From: Variovorax sp. HW608
GTDB lineage: Bacteria > Pseudomonadota > Gammaproteobacteria > Burkholderiales > Burkholderiaceae_C
Reading direction: 5' to 3'
Length of the DNA: 64,000 nucleotides
Assembly: GCF_900090195.1 (NCBI RefSeq)
Contig: NZ_LT607803.1
Coordinates: forward strand, 7,342,229-7,406,228
Positions within the stretch are counted from its first letter, which is position 1, and each line of letters begins with the position of its first letter. Made by a program: the position numbers and the translations under genes. A model generated the notes under the pieces. The model searched no databases. It had not been told where the DNA came from and saw nothing but the letters and a program-made list of their open reading frames with translations. Positions 42,980 to 51,282 of the stretch are shown here, piece after piece.

Positions 42980-44305
42980 TCACTTCGGACGCTGGTCATT
43001 CACGCGCTTGGCCTTGCCCGTGAGCGTGCGTTCGATCGAGTCCGGCGCGAGCACCTGCACGCGCGTGCTGATGCCGACCAGCGTCTTGATGCGGTGCTGC
43101 AGCCAGCCCGCGATCTCGCGCAGCTCGGCGGCATCGACGGCCGACGCAGCGGCCGGCTGCAGCTCGCAGCGCACTTCCACTTCGTCGAGCAGGCCGGAGC
43201 GGCTGACGTTGATCTGGTACTGGCCGGAAAGCTTGGCGTGCTGCAGCACGATTTCCTCGATCTGCGTCGGGAAGACGTTGACGCCGCGGATGATCAGCAT
43301 GTCGTCCGATCGGCCGACGATCTTGCCCATGCGGCGGAACGAGCGCGCGGTGGGCGTGAGCAGGCGCGTGAGATCGCGCGTGCGGTAGCGGATGATCGGC
43401 AGCGCTTCCTTGGTGAGCGAGGTGAAGACCAGTTCGCCTTCCGAGCCCTCGGGCAGCACTTCGCCGGTCTCGGGGTCGATGATCTCGGGATAGAAGTGGT
43501 CCTCCCAGATCACCGGGCCGTCCTTGGTCTCGATGCATTCGCTCGCCACGCCCGGGCCCATCACTTCGGAGAGGCCATAGATGTCGACCGCGTCGATGCC
43601 GGCCTTGCCTTCGATCTCGTGGCGCATGGCCTCGGTCCACGGCTCGGCGCCGAAGATGCCGACCTTGAGCGAGCTTTCGCGCGGGTCAAGGCCCTGGCGC
43701 ACGAACTCTTCCACGATCACCTGCATGTAGCTCGGCGTGACCATGATGATGTCGGGCTTGAAGTCGCGGATCAGCTGCACCTGCTTCTCGGTCTGGCCGC
43801 CGGACATCGGCACCACCGTGCAACCGAGCTTCTCGGCGCCGTAGTGCGCGCCGAGGCCGCCGGTGAAGAGGCCGTAGCCGTAGGCCACATGCACCATGTC
43901 GCCGGCGCGGCCGCCGGCGGCGCGGATCGAGCGCGCGACCAGCGTGGCCCAGGTGTCGATGTCGCTGCGGGTGTAGCCCACCACCGTGGGCTTGCCCGTG
44001 GTGCCCGACGACGCATGGATGCGCGACACCTTCTCGCGCGGCACCGCGAAGAGGCCGAAGGGATAGTTGTCGCGCAGGTCCTTCTTGGTCGTGAACGGGT
44101 ACTTCGAGAGGTCGCCGAGCTGCTTCAGGTCGCTCGGATGCACGCCCTTGTCGTCGAAGGCCTTGCGGTAGTGCGGCACGTTGTCGTAGGCGTGCTGGAG
44201 GGTCCAGCGCAGGCGCTGGATTTGCAGCGACTGGATCTGGTCGCGGCTCGCGGTCTCGATCGCTTCGAGCTCGCCGGGGCGGGGTTGCTTCACGGGCATG
44301 AGCAT
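42980..44305 (-). CDS. paaK: Phenylacetate-CoA ligase PaaK
   Basis: 441 residues, an acyl-adenylate-forming enzyme. The nucleotide-binding loop ASSGTTGKPTVVGYT, YGLSEVMGPGVASEC, YRTRDLTRLL and the hinge GRSDDMLIIRGVNVFPTQIEEIVL are all readable. It converts phenylacetate, ATP and CoA to phenylacetyl-CoA, the entry step and inducer of the pathway. Of two nearby ATG codons, 44305 is used because AGGAGA sits at the right distance. It lies between paaI and paaA in the same run, with gaps of 20 and 33 bp. Confidence 0.96.
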   Translation of the reverse strand: MLMPVKQPRPGELEAIETASRDQIQSLQIQRLRWTLQHAYDNVPHYRKAFDDKGVHPSDLKQLGDLSKYPFTTKKDLRDNYPFGLFAVPREKVSRIHASSGTTGKPTVVGYTRSDIDTWATLVARSIRAAGGRAGDMVHVAYGYGLFTGGLGAHYGAEKLGCTVVPMSGGQTEKQVQLIRDFKPDIIMVTPSYMQVIVEEFVRQGLDPRESSLKVGIFGAEPWTEAMRHEIEGKAGIDAVDIYGLSEVMGPGVASECIETKDGPVIWEDHFYPEIIDPETGEVLPEGSEGELVFTSLTKEALPIIRYRTRDLTRLLTPTARSFRRMGKIVGRSDDMLIIRGVNVFPTQIEEIVLQHAKLSGQYQINVSRSGLLDEVEVRCELQPAAASAVDAAELREIAGWLQHRIKTLVGISTRVQVLAPDSIERTLTGKAKRVNDQRPK

Positions 44306-44325
44306 GGATGTCTCCTGGTGGCGGC

Positions 44326-44766
44326 TCACGCGGCGACGGCCGGCTTGCCTTTGAGGGTGTAGGAACGGCCGCGGAAGACCGCGATGCGCTCGTTGCGCTG
44401 GTTGGTGATGTCGCAGTCGTAGACGCCGGTGCGGCCGGCCTTCGAGACTTCGAACGCGCATGCGGTGAGCACGTCGCCTTCGCGGCCCGGCGCCATCAGG
44501 TCCATCGAGAAGCCGGAGGCCACGGTGAGTTCGTTGTACGAATTGCAGGCGTAGGCGAAGGCGGTGTCGGCGAGCGTGGTGATCAGGCCGCCGTGGCAGA
44601 TGTCGTGGCCGTTGAGCATGTTCTGGCGCACGGTCATGGTGACGGTCGCCTTGCCGGGCGTGGTTTCGGTGACTTCCATGCCGAGGCTGCGGGCGGCGCG
44701 GTCGTTGGCGAACATGCGTTCGCGGACCAGGTCGGCGGTCTGCTGCGGAGTGTGTTCAGTGGTCAT
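44326..44766 (-). CDS. paaI: Hydroxyphenylacetyl-CoA thioesterase PaaI
   Basis: 146-residue hotdog-fold thioesterase. The conserved central motif NGHDICHGGLITTLADTAFAYACNS contains the substrate-positioning Asn/His and the catalytic Asp; the preceding TVTMTVRQNMLNG and following GFSMDLMAPGREGD fit the PaaI family. It hydrolyses dead-end aryl-CoA esters and frees sequestered CoA. ATG at 44766, 8 bp after paaG. Confidence 0.94.
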   Translation of the reverse strand: MTTEHTPQQTADLVRERMFANDRAARSLGMEVTETTPGKATVTMTVRQNMLNGHDICHGGLITTLADTAFAYACNSYNELTVASGFSMDLMAPGREGDVLTACAFEVSKAGRTGVYDCDITNQRNERIAVFRGRSYTLKGKPAVAA

Positions 44767-44774
44767 CGTGGGGA

Positions 44775-45575
44775 TCAGCGGTCGGTGAATCGGGGAGCGC
44801 GCTTCGCGCCGAACGCCGCCACGCCTTCGAGGTAGTCGTGCGCGCGGCCCAGCTCGGCCTGCAGCGCGGCTTCGTGATCGAGCGCCTGGTCGAGCGTGAA
44901 GTGCTGCGCGGCATCGATGGCGGCGCGCGTGGCGGCCAGCGCCTTCACGGGCATGGCGGCGAGGCGCTCCGCGAGCTTGCGGGCGTCCTCGGCGAGCGCG
45001 GCGTCGTCGACGCACTTCCAGACGAGGCCTATGCGTTCGGCTTCGGCGGCGGAAAGCTTGTCGCCCAGCATCGCGAGGCCCAGCGCGCGGGCGCGGCCGA
45101 CGATGCGCGGCAGCAGCCAGGTGCCGCCGGTGTCGGGCACGAGGCCGATCTTCGCGAAGGCCTGGATGAAGCTGGCCGATTGCGCGGCCAGCACCAGATC
45201 GCAGTTGAGCGCGAGGTTCGCGCCCGCACCGGCCGCCACGCCGTTGACCGCCGCGATCACCGGCACCGGCATCGACTTGATGCGCTTCACGAGCGGCGTG
45301 TAGTGCAGCGCGATGGCGCGGCTCAGGTCCTTGGGCGGCTCGCCGGCGGGCGACGGCGCGACCATCGGATCGGCCAGATCCTGCCCGGCGCAGAAGCCGC
45401 GGCCGGCGCCGGTGAGGACCAGGCAGCGCACGGCGGCATCCGCCGCCGCGGCATCGAGCGCGGCGCGAAGCTCTTCATGCATGGCGCCATTGAAACTGTT
45501 GAGCGCGGCGGGCCGGTTGAGCGTGAGCGTCAGAACCGGGCCGTCCTGCGAGGCGAGGACGAGTGCGTCGGACAA
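44775..45575 (-). CDS. paaG: Ring-1,2-epoxyphenylacetyl-CoA isomerase PaaG
   Basis: 266 residues, crotonase fold, first gene of the paa run. The oxyanion motif GRGFCAGQDLAD and the isomerase-type GLVPDTGGTWLLPR match PaaG; the two hydratase glutamates are absent, as expected for this isomerase. It converts the epoxide to oxepin-CoA. The start is taken as TTG at 45575 because GGAGA sits 7 bases upstream and the protein then begins directly at the conserved fold; a TTG at 45635 would put 20 unrelated residues in front and overlap the promoter region. Confidence 0.92.
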   Translation of the reverse strand: MSDALVLASQDGPVLTLTLNRPAALNSFNGAMHEELRAALDAAAADAAVRCLVLTGAGRGFCAGQDLADPMVAPSPAGEPPKDLSRAIALHYTPLVKRIKSMPVPVIAAVNGVAAGAGANLALNCDLVLAAQSASFIQAFAKIGLVPDTGGTWLLPRIVGRARALGLAMLGDKLSAAEAERIGLVWKCVDDAALAEDARKLAERLAAMPVKALAATRAAIDAAQHFTLDQALDHEAALQAELGRAHDYLEGVAAFGAKRAPRFTDR

Positions 45576-45643
45576 GCTGTGTCTCCAGTCGTGGGAACGG
45601 GATTCGGGCGCCGGGCGGGTCTTGATCTGTGTCAAAAGTATTG

Positions 45644-45663
45644 TTGACCGACCGGTCGGTGAA
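45644..45663. promoter_or_regulatory. Palindromic operator, likely PaaR site
   Basis: A perfect 14-bp palindrome ACCGACC/GGTCGGT (45647-45660) extends to 20 bp with one mismatched pair (TTG...GAA). It lies in the 186-bp region between divergent paaG and paaY. The sequence has the size and symmetry of TetR-family operators, and a similar conserved inverted repeat is described for paa promoters of Burkholderia, from memory. It would overlap the start point of the paaG promoter and the -35 box of the paaY promoter. Confidence 0.75.
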
Positions 45664-45672
45664 TCATAAGAT
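45644..45672 (+). promoter_or_regulatory. Putative paaY promoter
   Basis: On the plus strand, TTGACC (45644-45649) and TAAGAT (45667-45672) are separated by 17 bp. The -35 box lies within the operator palindrome. The -10 match is weak (4 of 6), so this is less certain than the opposing promoter. Confidence 0.35.
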
Positions 45673-45692
45673 CATCACCAATCCTGATGCAA
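45663..45692 (-). promoter_or_regulatory. Putative paaG operon promoter
   Basis: On the minus strand, TTGCAT (45687-45692) and TATGAT (45663-45668) are separated by 18 bp, a good sigma-70 match. The palindromic operator follows immediately downstream, so a bound repressor would block initiation. The transcript would start roughly 80 bases before the paaG start codon. Confidence 0.5.
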
Positions 45693-45761
45693 GTCAAACT
45701 TGCGCAGGGTTAACCCTTGGCTGGAAACAGCCCGTAACAGCCCCGCCAACAGGAGACAACC

Positions 45762-46364
45762 TTGCCCTGCTATTCCATCGAAGGCGTGGTGCCGGTCATC
45801 GACCCGAGCGCCTACGTGCACCCCACCGCCGTGCTGATCGGCGACGTCATCGTGGGGCCCGAGTGCTACGTCGGCCCGTGCGCCGTGCTGCGCGGCGACT
45901 TCGGCCGCATCGAGCTCAAACGCGGCTCCAACCTGCAGGACACCTGCGTGGTCCACGGCTTTCCGCAGCAGGACACGGTGGTGGAGGAGAACGGCCACAT
46001 CGGCCACGGCGCGGTGCTGCACAGCTGCATCGTGCGGCGCAATGCGCTGGTGGGCATGAACGCGGTCGTGATGGACGAAGCCGAAGTGGGCGAAGCCGCG
46101 ATCCTCGCGGCCTGCGCCTTCGTGCCCGCCGGCAAGAAGATCCCGCCGCGCTCGCTCGCCGCGGGCATGCCCGCGAAGGTGATCCGCGAACTGAGCGATC
46201 AGGAAATCGCCTGGAAGCTCGAAGGCACGAAGACCTACCAGGACCTCACGCGGCGCAGCCTCGCGAGCATGCAGCAGGTGGAGGCGCTCACCGCGGTCGA
46301 GGACAGCCGGCCGCGCGTGCAGGCACCGAACGTGAAGCCGTTGATTGCGACCAAGCGCGGCTGA
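45762..46364 (+). CDS. paaY: Phenylacetate pathway thioesterase PaaY (hexapeptide family)
   Basis: 200 residues. Repeating hexapeptides (IGDVIVGPECYVGPCAVLRGDFGRIELKRGSNLQD, with ENGHIGHGAVLHSC) form a gamma-carbonic-anhydrase-like left-handed beta-helix with three metal-binding His positions (VVHG, GHIGHG). PaaY hydrolyses the CoA ester of the cyclised side product of the PaaZ semialdehyde and so works as a repair enzyme. A TTG start at 45762 has a strong AGGAGA site about 6 bases upstream. It is divergent from the paaG operon and shares its operator region. Confidence 0.93.
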   Translation: MPCYSIEGVVPVIDPSAYVHPTAVLIGDVIVGPECYVGPCAVLRGDFGRIELKRGSNLQDTCVVHGFPQQDTVVEENGHIGHGAVLHSCIVRRNALVGMNAVVMDEAEVGEAAILAACAFVPAGKKIPPRSLAAGMPAKVIRELSDQEIAWKLEGTKTYQDLTRRSLASMQQVEALTAVEDSRPRVQAPNVKPLIATKRG

Positions 46365-46379
46365 GGGTCCTCACCAAAG

Positions 46380-46781
46380 TCAACGCCCCATCATCTGCGC
46401 GCCGCCGAGCTTGGCCGCGCGTCTGTCGAAGGTCCACAACGGCGACTCGCCGGCCTGTGCCGCCAGAGCGATGTGCAGGCAGTCGGCAAAGTCGGCCGTG
46501 CCGTTGCGGTACAGCTGCAGTGCCACTTCAAGGGCACGCTCCGACTCGAAGCTCAGTTCGGCCGCCGAAAACAGGCTTGACAAGGCCCCCATCACTTCGT
46601 CCTTGGGGTATCCGAAACTGGCGCGCAGAACCCACTCGATCTCGAGCGTGACCGTCACCGGCACGAAAAGCGTTTCTCCATTGGCTACGCACTTGCGAAT
46701 GAGTCGGCGAGCCGCGGCCAACTGCGCTTCATCGTCCTGCACGACGTAGCGGATCAGGACGTTGGTATCGAGCGCCGGCAT
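46380..46781 (-). CDS. PIN-domain toxin (VapC-like ribonuclease)
   Basis: 133-residue PIN domain with the acidic metal-binding residues D5 (ALDTNVLIRY), E48 region (TLEIEWVL), D98-type (FADCLHIALA) and D117-type (LWTFDRRAAKL). Such proteins are endoribonucleases that cleave specific tRNA or rRNA sites when free of antitoxin. The ATG at 46781 overlaps the antitoxin stop by one base (TGATG), so translation is coupled. The less GC-rich codons than in neighbouring genes suggest acquisition by transfer, judged by eye only. Confidence 0.9.
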   Translation of the reverse strand: MPALDTNVLIRYVVQDDEAQLAAARRLIRKCVANGETLFVPVTVTLEIEWVLRASFGYPKDEVMGALSSLFSAAELSFESERALEVALQLYRNGTADFADCLHIALAAQAGESPLWTFDRRAAKLGGAQMMGR

Positions 46782-47002
46782 CAGCGCCAGGGGTTCATTT
46801 CCTCGACGCCAACGCGCTTGCCCTTCCGGGCTTTCAGCATGCCGCCCATGTCGAGGATGGACTTGGTCTTGGCCCGAACGATGATGGTGCCATCCGGCAT
46901 CACGGACCAGACCAGCCGGGTTCCAGGCTTGGCATGCACCAAAGCTCTCACCTCGGCGGGAACCGTGGTTTGGCCCTTGACGGTGATGGTGGACTCTGTC
47001 AT
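46781..47002 (-). CDS. AbrB/MazE-family antitoxin
   Basis: 73 residues. The N-terminal swapped-hairpin DNA-binding motif reads TVKGQTTVPAEVRALVHAKPGTRLVW, followed by a C-terminal tail ending MNPWR that would wrap the toxin. It should neutralise the PIN toxin and autorepress the pair by binding its own promoter. ATG at 47002, with GGAGGC five to six bases upstream. First gene of a two-gene operon in the gap between paaY and the esterase. Confidence 0.9.
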   Translation of the reverse strand: MTESTITVKGQTTVPAEVRALVHAKPGTRLVWSVMPDGTIIVRAKTKSILDMGGMLKARKGKRVGVEEMNPWR

Positions 47003-47159
47003 CGAGGCCTCCTTACTGAAAGCCGAATTGTAATGCGCGCAATCGCTGAGGTCTGTTTAAAGGGATTTGGACTGCTGATCGAAGCGAGTCGGGTTTCCCC
47101 CCGTAGCCCCCTCCACCCGCGAGCCCTTACCGTTGCGCCCTTCTGGAGGGGACAAGACC

Positions 47160-48947
47160 ATGATGCTCAAGGCCGGCTTGGTGGCGGGGTGTGTCGCGCT
47201 TCTTTCTCAGACGCCGTGCTGGGCGCACGGCAACGCGGACGTCGAGCGCGAAACGCGCTTCGGGACGGTCGTCGGCATCGACGATTCGGATCGCTCGGGG
47301 ACCCTGGCCTGGAAGGGCGTGCCCTTCGCGAAGCCACCGGTCGGCGACCTGCGCTGGAAGGCGCCGGTCGACCCGGACCGGTGGCGCCAGCCCAAGGCCA
47401 CCCAGCAGTTCGCCAACGCGTGCGCGCAGTACGGCCGCATCTACGGCCCCGGCGCCAACAACCGCTACGACGCGACGATCGGCACCACGCTGAACCAGGC
47501 GGTGGGCAGCGAGGACTGCCTGTACCTCAACATCTGGCGTCCGGCCAGGGACAAGCGCCAGGGCGGCAACAGGGACAACGACCAGGGGCAGGACGAGGGC
47601 AACGGCGACGGCCTGCCGGTGATCGTCTTCGTTCATGGCGGCAGCGACGTGTCGGGCTACACCGCGGACCCGGTCTACGACGGGGCCGCGCTCGCCAAGG
47701 CCGCGAATGCCGTCGTGGTGACCGTGAACTACCGGCTCGGCATCTTCGGCTTCCTCGATCTGCCGCAGTTCAAGTCCGGCACCAACGGCGTGGGCGACTC
47801 GGGCAACTTCGCGCTGCTCGACATCGTCAAGGCGCTCGAATTCGTTGGCGGCAATATCGAGGCGTTCGGGGGCAATCCGCGCAACATCACCTTGATGGGC
47901 CAGTCAGCGGGCGCCATCAACGTCTATGCGCTGCAGACCTCCCCGCTGGTGACGAGCGCCCGTCAGCCGCTCTTCCACCGCCTGGTGCCGCTCAGCGGCG
48001 GCATCTCGCTGGCGGCCAATCTGGCGCCGGGGCGCATTCCGACGCTCAATCCGCAATCGGTCTATGCCGCCCAGGGCAGCGCCTTGCTCGCCAATCAGCT
48101 CATCGCCGACGGCCTCGCCACCGATGCCGCGTCCGCCGCAGCCTACGTGGCCAGCCAGACGCCGGCGCAGATCGCGGCCTATCTGCGCTCGAAGAGCCCG
48201 GCCACGCTGCTCTCCACGCTGCTGACCCGGCTCGCGCCGCTCGGACTGGCGGGCTCGGGCCCGATTCCCGACGGCATCGTGGTGCCGGTCAATCCGATCG
48301 CCGCGATCCAGGCCGGCAACTACCTGCGGGTACCGGTCCTGGCGGGGAACACCCGCGACGAGGCCAAGCTGTTCCCCACCTTCCTCGCGCTGTCGCCTGC
48401 GCTCGGCGGCGTGAGCGGCCGGCTGGTGAGCGATGCCACGCTGTTCTCGACGCAGTTCGGCTACAACCCCGACGCCCCGCCGACGATCACCATCCAGCAG
48501 TGGATCCCGGCGGTCTACCTTCCGGTGACGACACCGGTCACGGGCTTCAACGCGAGGACGGACCTGCTCAACCAGATCTTCTTCATCGCGAGCCGCGACA
48601 ACGTGCTCAACGCACTCAAGGCGCAGCAGAACGAGGTCTGGTACTACCGCTTCGACTGGGACGAGGAGCCGGCGCCGTGGAACGACATCTATGGCGCCGC
48701 GCATGCCTTCGACCTGCCCTTCATCTTCGGCAATTTCGGGCCGTCGCTGTTCTCGAACATCGCGAACTCGACGGCCAACAAGCCGGGCCGTCTCGACCTG
48801 TCCAACGCGATGATGAAGAGCCTGGGCGCCTTCGCCAGACGGGGCGATCCCAATGCGCCGGCGGTGCTGGGCGTCTCCTGGCAGCCCTGGCCCTCGACGC
48901 TCGTCTTCGATGCCTCGCCCACGAGCACGGCGATCTCGCTGCAGTAG
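47160..48947 (+). CDS. Secreted type-B carboxylesterase
   Basis: 595 residues. A Sec signal peptide (to about 22, ...TPCWA) precedes a carboxylesterase/lipase fold. The catalytic serine S249 is in MGQSAGAIN, the oxyanion-hole FVHGG at about 157-161, a Glu in NTRDEAKLF and the His in AAHAFDLPFIFGN complete the triad. Between the N-terminal strands and the HGG strand is a hydrophilic insert (about 129-150) full of Gly, Asn, Asp and Gln. It hydrolyses esters in the periplasm or outside; substrate unknown. ATG at 47160 with GGAGGGG eight bases upstream. Confidence 0.9.
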   Translation: MMLKAGLVAGCVALLSQTPCWAHGNADVERETRFGTVVGIDDSDRSGTLAWKGVPFAKPPVGDLRWKAPVDPDRWRQPKATQQFANACAQYGRIYGPGANNRYDATIGTTLNQAVGSEDCLYLNIWRPARDKRQGGNRDNDQGQDEGNGDGLPVIVFVHGGSDVSGYTADPVYDGAALAKAANAVVVTVNYRLGIFGFLDLPQFKSGTNGVGDSGNFALLDIVKALEFVGGNIEAFGGNPRNITLMGQSAGAINVYALQTSPLVTSARQPLFHRLVPLSGGISLAANLAPGRIPTLNPQSVYAAQGSALLANQLIADGLATDAASAAAYVASQTPAQIAAYLRSKSPATLLSTLLTRLAPLGLAGSGPIPDGIVVPVNPIAAIQAGNYLRVPVLAGNTRDEAKLFPTFLALSPALGGVSGRLVSDATLFSTQFGYNPDAPPTITIQQWIPAVYLPVTTPVTGFNARTDLLNQIFFIASRDNVLNALKAQQNEVWYYRFDWDEEPAPWNDIYGAAHAFDLPFIFGNFGPSLFSNIANSTANKPGRLDLSNAMMKSLGAFARRGDPNAPAVLGVSWQPWPSTLVFDASPTSTAISLQ

Positions 48948-48960
48948 GCGTCCGGCAGGC

Positions 48961-49959
48961 CTAGCGGCTCGGCCGCGTCAGATCCCTGTCGCTGTCCACC
49001 GCGAAGTAGAACCACTCGGTCCCCGCCAACGCCTCCGCGTTCGGGAACACGATGAAGCCGTCGCGCTCCGCGTAGACCATGCTGCCGTCCTCGCGCACCG
49101 CAATCGGATCGCCGCGCGAGACGGGGTCGAAGGTGGCCCATTCGCGCACGAACTGGTCTTCTTCGTGGAAGCGATCGACCACGCTGACGAGGCGCAGCAG
49201 CGAAGGCTTCGGCGGCGCGGCCGCGCCCGGATCGGGCGCGATCATGCCGAGCAGGCGCAGCGCCGAGAGAATCGCCTGGTAGGCCACGCCGGGCGCGGCC
49301 GGATCCTCGTGCTGGCCGCATTCGAGCGTGACGCCGTAGCCGCCGCGGCTTCGCATGTATTCGTTGGTGCCCTTGCCGAAAGCCACCTCCACGGGATCGA
49401 CCGGCTTGCCGCCCGCGCGTTGCGCGACGCCGGCGGCGTAGATGTCGAGCCAGCCCTCGACCACGCGCGGCGTGCGCAGGTGCAGCGCGAGCTGGCCTTC
49501 CTCGAAGGCACGCGCGAAGGGCTCCAGCGTGCCCTGGTTGTCGCGCGGGCCGATCATCGCGAAGGCCTCACCGGCGCTCTGGAAGGAATGGAGGTCGAGC
49601 AGCACCTCGTGCCGGTCGAGCAGCGGGCACAGCAGGTCGGTGATGCGGGCCTCGTAGTCGGCCGGCGCCCGGCCCGGCGCGGTGGGCTCGAAGAGCCGGT
49701 TGAGATTGCGCTCGCCTTCGCGCCGCAGGCGCCGGCGCGCGAGCGGATTGGCGACCGGCACCATCGTGACTTGCCCGCGCAGCAGGCGCAACGCGCCCGA
49801 ATCGAGTTCGGCCACTGCGCGCTCGATGCCCGCGGTGCCGCAAGTCTCGTCGCCATGGACGCCGCCGAGCACGATGAGCTTCGGGCCGGATTCGATCGCG
49901 CCGAAGGCGTGGATGCGGAGCGTATCGTTGGCGGTGAGTGCGGCGGTGGAGTCGGTCAT
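48961..49959 (-). CDS. Succinylglutamate desuccinylase/aspartoacylase family protein
   Basis: 332 residues. Zinc-site residues H35 and E38 (GGVHGDETCG), the third ligand H124 (LLDLHSFQ) and a catalytic Glu in GVTLECGQHED (about 226) are present, as in the AstE/ASPA family. The C-terminal beta-rich part (about 255-332) resembles that of other large family members. It should hydrolyse an N-acyl amino acid or similar amide in the cytoplasm. Convergent with the esterase gene and apparently monocistronic. The second protein of this general fold in the window is the M14-type enzyme at 20952. Confidence 0.86.
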   Translation of the reverse strand: MTDSTAALTANDTLRIHAFGAIESGPKLIVLGGVHGDETCGTAGIERAVAELDSGALRLLRGQVTMVPVANPLARRRLRREGERNLNRLFEPTAPGRAPADYEARITDLLCPLLDRHEVLLDLHSFQSAGEAFAMIGPRDNQGTLEPFARAFEEGQLALHLRTPRVVEGWLDIYAAGVAQRAGGKPVDPVEVAFGKGTNEYMRSRGGYGVTLECGQHEDPAAPGVAYQAILSALRLLGMIAPDPGAAAPPKPSLLRLVSVVDRFHEEDQFVREWATFDPVSRGDPIAVREDGSMVYAERDGFIVFPNAEALAGTEWFYFAVDSDRDLTRPSR

Positions 49960-50038
49960 CAGCCGGCCATCCTACAACGGGGCAGAGGACGGTCCTACCG
50001 TGTTTCCCGCGATGGCGCGAACGAGGCGCGGGGCAGGC

Positions 50039-50734
50039 TCAGGCCTTGAGCGAGGCGTCGAGCTGCTCTCGCATCGCCGTGATCACGCCCTTGTAGTCCT
50101 TGGCGTTGAAGATGGCGCTGCCGGCCACGAAAGTGTCCGCGCCGGCGCTCGCCACGCGCGCGATGTTGTCGGTCTTGATGCCGCCATCGACTTCGAGGCG
50201 GATGTCGCGGCCGGTTTCATCGATGCGCTTGCGCGCGAGTTCGATCTTGCGCAGCGCGGAATCGATGAAGCTCTGGCCGCCGAAACCGGGGTTCACGCTC
50301 ATGATGAGGATCAGGTCGATCTCTTCGATCACCCAGTCGAGCGCCTCGAGCCCCGCGCCGGGATTGAACACCAGCCCGGCCTTGCAGCCGGCCGATTTGA
50401 TCGCCTGGATGCTGCGGTGCATGTGCGGCGAGGCGTCGGGATGGAAGCTGATGTAGTCGGCACCGGCCTGCGCGAAGGCCGCGGCGAGCGCATCGACGGG
50501 CTCGATCATCAGGTGGACGTCGATAGGCACCGGCGTGCCGTCGGGCGCCTTTGCGTGCGGCTTGAGCGCCTGGCAGACCATGGGCCCGAAGGTCAGGTTC
50601 GGCACGTAATGGTTGTCCATCACGTCGAAATGGATCCAGTCGGCGCCGGCGGCGATGACGTCGCTCACTTCGGCGCCGAGGCGCGCGAAATCGGCCGAGA
50701 GAATGGAGGGGGCGATGCGGAACGGGCTGCTCAT
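50039..50734 (-). CDS. rpe: Ribulose-phosphate 3-epimerase
   Basis: 231-residue TIM barrel. Family hallmarks are [13 protein letters not shown] at the start, the metal-binding [38 protein letters not shown] and LEVDGGI. It interconverts ribulose 5-phosphate and xylulose 5-phosphate in the pentose phosphate pathway. ATG at 50734; longer in-frame starts upstream would add sequence not found in the family and overlap the divergent apaG leader. Slightly extended by a short loop (APDGTPVP). Confidence 0.95.
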   Translation of the reverse strand: MSSPFRIAPSILSADFARLGAEVSDVIAAGADWIHFDVMDNHYVPNLTFGPMVCQALKPHAKAPDGTPVPIDVHLMIEPVDALAAAFAQAGADYISFHPDASPHMHRSIQAIKSAGCKAGLVFNPGAGLEALDWVIEEIDLILIMSVNPGFGGQSFIDSALRKIELARKRIDETGRDIRLEVDGGIKTDNIARVASAGADTFVAGSAIFNAKDYKGVITAMREQLDASLKA

Positions 50735-50807
50735 GGGGGCGAATTGTCGCAGCTTGGCCGCGAGGAGACGCAATGCCGGAGCTCGGGGGCGATGTAGGAT
50801 GCTTGGG

Positions 50808-51206
50808 ATGTCCAGCTTCCCGATGACCGTGCAGGTCGAGCCCCGATTCCTGCCCGACCAGTCTTCGCCCGAAGACGGCGTGTACACCTTCGCCTATGCG
50901 GTGACGATCACCAACAACGGCCGGCAGGCGGCGCAGGTCATTGCCCGACACTGGTTCATCCAGGACGCCGCAGGCCACACGCAGGAGGTCGCCGGCCTCG
51001 GCGTGATCGGGCAGCAGCCGCTGCTCGCGCCCGGCGAGACCTTCCGCTACACCAGCGGCTGCCGGCTGCAGGCATCGACCGGTACCATGCACGGCAGTTT
51101 CTTCATCGTGACGGAACGGGCGGAGCGCTTCGACGTGCCCATTCCCATGTTCGTGCTGGAAGCCGATGCGGGGGGCGGCATGCCCACCCCGCGCGTGCTG
51201 CACTGA
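50808..51206 (+). CDS. apaG: Co2+/Mg2+ efflux-associated protein ApaG
   Basis: 132 residues, one ApaG (fibronectin-like beta-sandwich) domain: [35 protein letters not shown]-type [25 protein letters not shown], and MHGSFFIV. The exact function is unclear; the family is linked to divalent cation and diadenosine tetraphosphate phenotypes. ATG at 50808 has AGGA eight bases upstream; an ATG at 50799 would overlap that site. It is divergent from rpe, a pairing common in related genomes from memory. Confidence 0.93.
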   Translation: MSSFPMTVQVEPRFLPDQSSPEDGVYTFAYAVTITNNGRQAAQVIARHWFIQDAAGHTQEVAGLGVIGQQPLLAPGETFRYTSGCRLQASTGTMHGSFFIVTERAERFDVPIPMFVLEADAGGGMPTPRVLH

Positions 51207-51282
51207 AGCACGTTTCTTCTTTCTCCATGAACGCCCTCGTGCGCTCTGGATGTTTCGCGGCCTGCGCCGCCGAGTCAGGTTG

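Noticed and set aside
40796..44362. Long open frame on the plus strand opposite paaC to paaK
   Set aside because: It covers five well-defined paa genes on the other strand and shows no recognised domain.
45575..45635. PaaG start at TTG 45635
   Set aside because: It would place the start codon next to the operator and add about 20 residues absent from the family. TTG at 45575 has the better ribosome site.
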